Assembly: GCA_036652815.1 (NCBI GenBank)
Contig: JAVVVE010000039.1
Coordinates: forward strand, 1 to 10,025
Source of the DNA: SZUA-378 sp036652815
GTDB lineage: Bacteria; Bacillota; Clostridia; Lachnospirales; Lachnospiraceae
Direction of reading: 5' to 3'
Length of the DNA: 10,025 nt
The notes under the pieces were generated by a model, which was given only the letters and a program-made list of their open reading frames with translations, had not been told where the DNA came from and did no database searches. A program made the translations under genes and the position numbers. Numbering within the stretch: position 1 is the stretch's first letter; every line of letters begins with the position of its first letter. Of the stretch, positions 1-5,686 are shown piece by piece.

Positions 1-2
1 TC

Positions 3-2933
3 ATCGATAAAATACTCATAAGCACAATGTGTTAAATAAGCCAGTTCTATCTCCCTTTTTCCTCCCATTGAAACATACGAATTAAAGATGCTAACGCCCT
101 CTGCTATAAAATAATTACTGTATAGCATCTGTATGACCAGTCTTTCTGTGATAGAAAAAGTATCCACTTCAAAATTCTGTGCCGCAGTCCAGATATCTCT
201 CAGTTCTCTGGTCGTTCCACGGTAAAACCTAACCAAATAGGTTAATATATATTCATCATATCTGTTTTGCATAAAAATGTAGTGACAAAGTTGTAAAAGG
301 TATGCATTTTCTTCATAGTCATTCCTGATTAGCGTTCTGCTGCATAGACGAAGAATCGTCTTATCTTTGACCCCTTCCACACCATATTGCTCTATCCACT
401 GCAATGCTTTTTCATACATGCCGCGAATAACCATAAACTGTATAAATTCTGCCCGCTCTTCTTCCTGCATCCCTTTGGGCTGTATTTGTAAAAGATATTG
501 GTCCAATTCACGAATCTCATCCTTATCAAAATAGTAATGCAGCAGCCTGCTTCTAATCTCTCGCTTATAAGATTCTTTTACCTGTTCTGACTCTGCGATT
601 CTGGAAAAAGGCTGTATCGTTTCTTCAGAGATCACAACATAATCTCCACTTCCTTCGCAGATATAGATATCCATGCCTAAAAAGATACAAGAAGTCTTAC
701 GAACTGCTTTGGCTAACTCACCCGGTGTTAAGAAAGGATGTACAGCATAGTTTGTTTCCTCTCCATATCGGTTACCTTCGCCGTCCTCCAAGAAAAGACT
801 GTAGTCAGTACTGTAAATCGCTATCATGGCTTGTCCATTCAAAATAGGGTATCTGGTCTCACCCTTTAACTTATTATGTATCACCACGACCTGCTTCATA
901 TGGCTGTCTTTGACTTCAACGAGCTGCTGAAATAATAGTGGTGCCAGCAATCCTGCCCTAGTCTCAGACATCTCGCGTGACACAAAAAAATGCGAATAAA
1001 GATAGGCCAGATCTTGATTCATATGTCCGTTTTGCAATTGTTCGACTGCAAACTGTTCCATCTGTTCCTGATAGGATTGTAACATCTCCGGCAGTTCTTC
1101 TTGATACCTCAATACATTTGCATACAAATAAGCTTTGCGTTCATAAGACAAATTGCAGCTATAGGCAAAATACATCATAACAATCTTTGGAATCTGTTCT
1201 TTTGATGTCAGATCCAAGGTCATCATATAATATTCGTACAATCTGGTAATACGCAGTTGTTTCTCAACACCCAGCGCATACCATGTAAAATAGGTCGGTT
1301 CTGTCTTATTATTACGAATCAGTAACTCACATATCTCCTGTAAGGTTTCAGACTGTCCCTGAAAATGGTAACAATATTGCAATAAGTAGAGCAAACGTTT
1401 CGAATAGCGCCTTACATGCTGCATTAGGTAATGAATCTGTGGCAGCAATCCAGCATCCAGTAATTCATGTTTCACTGCATAATTTAAGATTTGTAATTCA
1501 AATCCTTCTAATTTCTGCAGTAGCGATGGATTGGCATTGGCCAGATAAATCGCTTCTATATACAATACCGGGCTATGATTATGTCGCTCATACTGCTCTT
1601 CTAAGAGCATCCATTTTTTCGCCGGATTTTGGCTATACTCTTCCCGAAGATAAAGCAATAGCCATGCGATTCTCCAATTGTCCGGATTTTGACGATAAGC
1701 CAGTTCTATCTCTTCTGTTTGTTCGTTTACATGATGTTCATCCCGATAATACAAGGTAGTTAAATATTTATAATAACAGATAATCTCAGGAGAATATGCT
1801 TGCCCTTGCAGCATCTCATCCGTATGATCCAGGATCCACTTAGCTTCATTATAACGTTCTCTGGTAATCAGTAATTGTGCTTGATACAAGCGATATATAG
1901 GATTGCGTTCATAGTAATGAACCAGTTTTTCCACAATTTCTTTGGATTGTGCAATCCATTGTGCTGTATTAATCTTTTTCATGCGAAATCGCATATAATT
2001 TTGCATCAAATCGTAAATCATGGCATGCTCTTGCAGCTTCTTATGTGTATGAACTGCCTGTTGTTTTACAGCCGTAATGGGAACCGTGATAGCACCGCCG
2101 GTATATAGCAGGCGAACACTGCCATAGTTCACACCATAATGCATCTTTTCCGCATCAATATAAACATTCAATTTACATTGATTTCCCAAAAAATCCTCTT
2201 CTCGAAGATCACTCTTCTCTATCGTGCAAAAAGAACCCTCCGCCTGAACTGAAAAGGTGACATATCCCCATCCATTTTTTGTAATACTAATCTGTTCTGC
2301 AACGACACCCTCCGGGTGATTGACGGTAATAGCCGCTGTATTCACAATATATTCTATTGGCTGTTTCTTATTAATCTCTATTAAGAACTCTTCCACATTC
2401 TGCTCGTTGCCAAACTCTTTTACGAGACCTTTATACACATTGAAGTAACGCTTATCATTGCCACTCAATACCTGAATAAACTGTTTGGAATAAAACAACT
2501 GTACGGCTTCTCTCCAACTACTCTTCGCCAGATTGGCGAAATGAAATAGATTCTTGACCTGTCCCAGTGAAGTTTCAACAACAGAACTAATCATCGTAAT
2601 GGAAAAAGGGAGATAGTATTCTCCTTTGTTTGACACGATATTGATATTTCCTTTAACAATATGACCGGGCTCCAAACCTGTCGTTTCAAACCGAAAATCA
2701 ACTTCTACCTGATTACCTGAAAATTCCTGCAGATTACACTGCATGCGAATATCCGTACTATAAAGATATCCCTTGGTAATCCGTTCATCCATACTGGAAA
2801 TTTGAAAAGAACCCTCGCCCATAGTATCCTGTTCGACAGTAAGTTCAATACATGCAACCGAAAAATCTATCGTTGCACCATCAAATTCAAATTCTTCTTC
2901 CAAATATTTCTCAATGGCTTCTCTCAAGTTCAT
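3..2933 (-). CDS. DUF5717-type large protein of unknown function (3' end beyond window)
   Basis: An uninterrupted minus-strand frame runs from an ATG at 2933 to the window edge, about 977 codons with no stop, so the C-terminus is missing. The N-terminus (MNLREAIEKYLEEEFEFDGA) and the next 300 or so residues are beta-rich, with conserved-looking stretches such as GNEQNVEEFLIEINKKQPIE and ITKNGWGYVTF. This resembles the DUF5717 family of Lachnospiraceae as I remember it. Roughly residues 320-650 are alpha-helical and rich in Leu/Tyr/Glu, like TPR or HEAT-type solenoid repeats. From about residue 655 a second mixed domain begins (VVVIHNKLKGETRYPILNGQ), followed by another helical stretch near the edge (LTYLVRFYRGTTRELRDIW). 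I see no signal peptide or membrane segment, so it is probably cytoplasmic. The Shine-Dalgarno site is weak (GGGA next to the ATG); an in-frame GTG at 2939 is an alternative start. It is transcribed divergently from the aminotransferase gene. Its function is unknown; a large scaffold-like protein is only a guess. Confidence 0.85.
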   Translation of the reverse strand, partial: MNLREAIEKYLEEEFEFDGATIDFSVACIELTVEQDTMGEGSFQISSMDERITKGYLYSTDIRMQCNLQEFSGNQVEVDFRFETTGLEPGHIVKGNINIVSNKGEYYLPFSITMISSVVETSLGQVKNLFHFANLAKSSWREAVQLFYSKQFIQVLSGNDKRYFNVYKGLVKEFGNEQNVEEFLIEINKKQPIEYIVNTAAITVNHPEGVVAEQISITKNGWGYVTFSVQAEGSFCTIEKSDLREEDFLGNQCKLNVYIDAEKMHYGVNYGSVRLLYTGGAITVPITAVKQQAVHTHKKLQEHAMIYDLMQNYMRFRMKKINTAQWIAQSKEIVEKLVHYYERNPIYRLYQAQLLITRERYNEAKWILDHTDEMLQGQAYSPEIICYYKYLTTLYYRDEHHVNEQTEEIELAYRQNPDNWRIAWLLLYLREEYSQNPAKKWMLLEEQYERHNHSPVLYIEAIYLANANPSLLQKLEGFELQILNYAVKHELLDAGLLPQIHYLMQHVRRYSKRLLYLLQYCYHFQGQSETLQEICELLIRNNKTEPTYFTWYALGVEKQLRITRLYEYYMMTLDLTSKEQIPKIVMMYFAYSCNLSYERKAYLYANVLRYQEELPEMLQSYQEQMEQFAVEQLQNGHMNQDLAYLYSHFFVSREMSETRAGLLAPLLFQQLVEVKDSHMKQVVVIHNKLKGETRYPILNGQAMIAIYSTDYSLFLEDGEGNRYGEETNYAVHPFLTPGELAKAVRKTSCIFLGMDIYICEGSGDYVVISEETIQPFSRIAESEQVKESYKREIRSRLLHYYFDKDEIRELDQYLLQIQPKGMQEEERAEFIQFMVIRGMYEKALQWIEQYGVEGVKDKTILRLCSRTLIRNDYEENAYLLQLCHYIFMQNRYDEYILTYLVRFYRGTTRELRDIWTAAQNFEVDTFSITERLVIQMLYSNYFIAEGVSIFNSYVSMGGKREIELAYLTHCAYEYFID

Positions 2934-2977
2934 TCCCACACTTTTCGTATTTTCATTGCTTTTTTTTAATAACCATC

Positions 2978-2987
2978 TATAATTATA
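2978..2987. promoter_or_regulatory. Overlapping divergent -10 boxes between the DUF5717 gene and the aminotransferase gene
   Basis: On the plus strand, TATAAT at 2978-2983 is preceded by TTGCTT at 2956-2961 with a 16-bp spacer, giving a predicted start near 2990 and a leader of about 40 nt. On the minus strand, a second TATAAT occupies 2982-2987, with only a weak -35 (ATGAAT at 3005-3010, 17-bp spacer) and a leader of about 42 nt. The two -10 hexamers share two base pairs, so RNA polymerase could probably not open both at once. The plus-strand promoter is the better match. Confidence 0.55.
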
Positions 2988-3016
2988 ACATAGGTAAACA
3001 ACAAATTCATCATAAA

Positions 3017-3023
3017 AAGGAAG
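3017..3023 (+). promoter_or_regulatory. Ribosome binding site of the aminotransferase gene
   Basis: AAGGAAG lies 7 nt upstream of the ATG at 3031. This is a strong Shine-Dalgarno site and fixes the start; the encoded N-terminus also aligns with the CobD family start. Confidence 0.8.
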
Positions 3024-3030
3024 AAAAACC

Positions 3031-4131
3031 ATGATAAAACATACAGACCATTTTCACGGAAGTGATTTAGAAACAATTGAACAGATTTATGGCATTCATA
3101 AAGAAGATATCATAAGTTTTAGTGCCAACGTAAATCCCCTTGGTTTATCCGGTCAGCTAAGGAGTGCATTGGCGGAACAACTGGATGTGATCACTTCTTA
3201 TCCTGACAGAGAATATACGGCACTTCGTAAGACCATTGCCACTTATTGCAACACCGATTATCAGAATATCTCTGTAGGAAATGGCTCTACCGAATTAATT
3301 TCACTCTTTATTCAGATTACCCATCCCCAAAAAGCCCTCATCATAGGGCCTACTTATTCCGAATACGAACGCGAGATTTCTCTGGGGGGTGGCACCTCAC
3401 TCTATTTTCCGTTAGAAGAAAGTAATGCGTTTGCTTTGGATGAAACCAAATTATCTACGCACCTCAATGAAAACATTGACCTTTTAGTGATTTGTAACCC
3501 TAACAATCCAACCTCCTCATCCATTACCAGAGCACAGATGAGACGCATTTTGGATATTTGCAAGCAGCATGACATCTGTGTCATGGTTGATGAGACTTAT
3601 GTGGAATTTGCTAAAGATTATCATGATATTACAGCGATTCCTCTCACTAATTATTATAATAATCTAATTATTTTACGTGGTATCTCCAAATTCTTTGCGG
3701 CTCCCGGACTCAGACTCGGCTATGCGGTAACCGGCAACGCCGACCTTGCCAAAGCGATCAATACACGCAAAAATCCTTGGACCATTAATAGTCTTGCTGA
3801 AGTAGCCGGACAATTAATGTTTACCGACACTGCCTATATTGAAGCTACCAAGGAACTTATCTATCGGGAAAGAGCACGTGTTTGTACTGCTCTTCGCACG
3901 ATCCGGGGATTGAAAATATATGAACCAAGTGCAAACTTTGTACTCGTTCGTATCCTGGACAGCTCGCTCACCGCTGATGATGTTTTTGATGCTGCCATCC
4001 GACGCAAGTTGATGATTCGTAATTGTTCTACGTTTCCGTTTTTAGATAACAGCTATTTTCGCATTTGCTTTATGAATCCCGAAGACAATGATCAATTGAT
4101 TCTCTGCATTCGTTCTCTGTTTGAAGCATAG
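3031..4131 (+). CDS. CobD/HisC-like PLP-dependent aminotransferase or decarboxylase
   Basis: A 366-residue fold-type I PLP enzyme of the histidinol-phosphate aminotransferase / threonine-phosphate decarboxylase group. Visible landmarks are a CobD-like N-terminus (HFHGSDLETIEQIYGI, then SFSANVNPLGLS at 29-40), VGNGSTE (82-88) and PTYSEY (107-112) near the cofactor, CNPNNPT (155-161) with the PLP-contacting Asn, D187 in MVDETY for the pyridine nitrogen, the Schiff-base lysine K220 in GISKFFAAPGLRLGY, R228, and the substrate-carboxylate Arg R344 in SYFRICF. The length and the pattern RNCSTFPFLDNSYFR match CobD (about 364 residues) better than HisC. CobD makes (R)-1-amino-2-propanol phosphate for cobalamin; HisC transaminates histidinol phosphate. 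Neither cobalamin nor histidine genes are nearby, so the substrate is open. It is cytoplasmic with no signal sequence. The SpoIID-like gene follows after 76 bp without an obvious terminator. Confidence 0.9.
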   Translation: MIKHTDHFHGSDLETIEQIYGIHKEDIISFSANVNPLGLSGQLRSALAEQLDVITSYPDREYTALRKTIATYCNTDYQNISVGNGSTELISLFIQITHPQKALIIGPTYSEYEREISLGGGTSLYFPLEESNAFALDETKLSTHLNENIDLLVICNPNNPTSSSITRAQMRRILDICKQHDICVMVDETYVEFAKDYHDITAIPLTNYYNNLIILRGISKFFAAPGLRLGYAVTGNADLAKAINTRKNPWTINSLAEVAGQLMFTDTAYIEATKELIYRERARVCTALRTIRGLKIYEPSANFVLVRILDSSLTADDVFDAAIRRKLMIRNCSTFPFLDNSYFRICFMNPEDNDQLILCIRSLFEA

Positions 4132-4154
4132 GAACCCATAAAAACATAGGAACC
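4127..4154 (+). repeat. Two direct copies of CATAGGAACC at the end of the aminotransferase gene
   Basis: The decamer CATAGGAACC occurs at 4127-4136, where it contains the TAG stop codon, and again at 4145-4154. The second copy lies in a small palindrome (ATAGG-AA-CCTAT, 4146-4157). The hairpin is too short and lacks a T-run, so it does not look like a terminator. It may be a local duplication. Confidence 0.4.
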
Positions 4155-4207
4155 TATCAAAGCAAACGACATATAGTATAGCAAACCTAATATGCCGAGG
4201 TTGTGTT

Positions 4208-5494
4208 ATGCTAAAAGATAGATTACATGCAGCCGAAACAGAAGAAAAAACAAATGCATTTGGTCAGTTAGAGATCGTTGTAACTTCTTCTTATGGTCTG
4301 TTGCCCGTCCAAAATGCCACGATACGAATCTCTGTCACCGGACAGCCCGAATCCATAATCGATACTGTTATGACCGATGAATCCGGTCAAACATCTGACA
4401 TTGCCCTTTTGGCACCTCCCGTACGATATAGTCTTGAGCCTGAGAGCAGCATTCGCCCTTACTCTGAATATGACTTAATGATAGAAGCCACCGGATATGA
4501 ACCGGCTTCTATCTCGGGTACTGAGATCCTTGCTGAAACCAAAGCCATTCAACCGGTGCGACTCGTTCCTCTTGAATTAGGCGATGAAGAAGAAAACATC
4601 GTAATACCTGACCACACACTCTATGGAGATTATCCTCCAAAAATACCGGAAGATGAGATTAAACCGGTGAATGAAAGTGGTGAAATCGTTCTGAGCCGCG
4701 TTGTGATTCCGGAATATATCATTGTACATGACGGAGTTCCCTCTGACAAAAGTGCACGTAACCATTATGTACGCTATAAAGACTACATCAAGAATGTCGT
4801 ATCCTCAGAAGTCTATGCTACCTGGCCGGAGAATACCATCTATGCCAATACCTTAGTCATTCTGTCTTTCACCATGAACCGTGTTTATACAGAATGGTAT
4901 AGAAATAAAGGGTACGATTTTACCATTACCTCTTCTACTGCGTTTGATCAAAAGTGGATTTATGGGAGAAATATATATGAGAATGTAGATAGAATCGTAG
5001 ATACTATTTTTGCAGATTATCTTTCAAGACCGGGTGTAAGGCAGCCTATTTTCACATCTTATTGTGACGGAAAAAGAGCTCTTTGTGATGGTTTGAGTCA
5101 ATGGGGATCTAAATATTTAGGAGATGAGGGATACTCACCGATTGAGATCATACGATATTACTATGGCAATGATATGTATATCAATACCTCAGAGTTCATA
5201 TCCGGTGTCCCTTCGTCCTGGCCCGGTTATGCGCTATCCATCGGTTCTACCGGCCAAAAGGTCATGCAGATGCAAGAACAGTTAAACCGTATCGGCCAAA
5301 ATTATCCTTTGATCCCAAAGGTAACAGCCGATGGCATCTATGGGGAAAATACTGCAAAAGCGGTGCGTATCTTCCAGAAGATATTTAATCTGCCTCAAAA
5401 CGGAATCGCAGATTATGCCACATGGTATGAAATATCCAATATCTTTGTCGGTGTCAGCCGAATCTCTGAACCGGATGAAACGGAAAGCAGATAG
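4208..5494 (+). CDS. SpoIID/LytB-like protein with C-terminal peptidoglycan-binding domain, no signal peptide
   Basis: A 428-residue protein with three parts. Residues about 18-124 look like a carboxypeptidase-regulatory-type beta sandwich (LEIVVTSSYGLLPVQNATIR; TATGYEP-type end at 94-99). Residues about 186-320 resemble the SpoIID/LytB domain: VVSSEVYATWP (197-207) matches the SpoIID VV-x-SE-x-P/A-x-WP region, with E201 at the position of the catalytic Glu, and GLSQWGSKYLGDEGYSPIEI (295-314) matches its C-terminal SQWG-EGYS signature. Residues about 341-412 are a PG_binding_1 repeat (GQKVMQMQEQLN, DGIYGENTAKAVRIFQ). SpoIID-type enzymes are lytic transglycosylases or amidase enhancers acting on peptidoglycan, usually during sporulation. 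C286 and C293 could be metal ligands (inference). There is no signal peptide or membrane anchor, which is odd for this role. The start is fixed by CGAGG at 4196-4200, 7 nt upstream. The stop codon lies inside the opposing tRNA-Gly acceptor stem. The SpoIID assignment rests on motif reading. Confidence 0.85.
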   Translation: MLKDRLHAAETEEKTNAFGQLEIVVTSSYGLLPVQNATIRISVTGQPESIIDTVMTDESGQTSDIALLAPPVRYSLEPESSIRPYSEYDLMIEATGYEPASISGTEILAETKAIQPVRLVPLELGDEEENIVIPDHTLYGDYPPKIPEDEIKPVNESGEIVLSRVVIPEYIIVHDGVPSDKSARNHYVRYKDYIKNVVSSEVYATWPENTIYANTLVILSFTMNRVYTEWYRNKGYDFTITSSTAFDQKWIYGRNIYENVDRIVDTIFADYLSRPGVRQPIFTSYCDGKRALCDGLSQWGSKYLGDEGYSPIEIIRYYYGNDMYINTSEFISGVPSSWPGYALSIGSTGQKVMQMQEQLNRIGQNYPLIPKVTADGIYGENTAKAVRIFQKIFNLPQNGIADYATWYEISNIFVGVSRISEPDETESR

Positions 5495-5556
5495 CGGGAA
5501 TCGAACCCGTCTATCCAGCTTGGGAAGCTGGTGTTCTACCAATGAACTATATCTGC
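5486..5556 (-). tRNA. tRNA-Gly(CCC)
   Basis: A 71-nt cloverleaf on the minus strand. The acceptor GCAGATA pairs fully with TATCTGC, followed by discriminator U. The D-stem is GTTC/GAAC, the anticodon stem CCAGC/GCTGG, and the 7-nt loop TTCCCAA has anticodon CCC, which reads GGG. The T-arm has loop TTCGATT, with four GC-rich pairs and an A-C mismatch at 49-65. CCA is not encoded. It lies 8 nt downstream of tRNA-Ala and is probably cotranscribed with it. Its 3' nine nucleotides overlap the 3' end of the plus-strand SpoIID-like gene. Confidence 0.95.
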
Positions 5557-5564
5557 ATATATCA

Positions 5565-5637
5565 TGGAGATAGCGAGATTCGAACTCGTGACCTATACGT
5601 TGCGAACGTACCACTCTCCCAGCTGAGCTATACCCCC
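5565..5637 (-). tRNA. tRNA-Ala(CGC)
   Basis: A 73-nt cloverleaf on the minus strand. The acceptor GGGGGTA pairs with TATCTCC and gives a G3-U70 wobble, the classic identity element for alanyl-tRNA synthetase. Discriminator is A. The D-stem is GCTC/GAGT, the anticodon stem GTACG/CGTAT, and the loop TTCGCAA has anticodon CGC, which reads GCG. The T-loop is TTCGAAT, with an A-C mismatch at 49-65 as in the neighbouring tRNA-Gly. CCA is not encoded. It is the first gene of the two-tRNA operon. Confidence 0.95.
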
Positions 5638-5646
5638 ATGACACAT

Positions 5647-5675
5647 ATTATATATCGTGATTAGACAAAAAGCAA
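5647..5675 (-). promoter_or_regulatory. Promoter of the tRNA-Ala/tRNA-Gly operon
   Basis: On the minus strand, TTGCTT (5670-5675), a 17-bp spacer and a perfect TATAAT (5647-5652) place the start a few bases before the tRNA-Ala 5' end at 5637. It lies in the 49-bp gap after htpG, so the tRNAs need not depend on htpG read-through. Confidence 0.75.
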
Positions 5676-5686
5676 GATTGTCATTC

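Noticed and set aside
1439..2108. Plus-strand frames inside the DUF5717 gene
   Set aside because: They are antisense to a continuous 977-codon frame with protein-like composition and have no RBS or recognisable domain.
4172..4177. TATAGT as a -10 box for a separate promoter of the SpoIID-like gene
   Set aside because: No acceptable -35 box at 16-18 bp upstream; read-through from the aminotransferase promoter is equally possible.
5331..5573. Plus-strand open frame overlapping the SpoIID-like gene end and tRNA-Gly
   Set aside because: Out of frame with the real gene and continues antisense through the tRNA; a chance frame.
5282..5644. Minus-strand open frame across the tRNA genes and the end of the SpoIID-like gene
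   Set aside because: It reads through both tRNA genes and is antisense to a well-supported coding region; no RBS or family resemblance.
5658..5683. Possible hairpin (GACAA/TTGTC) between htpG and tRNA-Ala as a terminator
   Set aside because: Only five base pairs, AT-rich, and overlapping the -35 box of the tRNA promoter; not convincing as a terminator.
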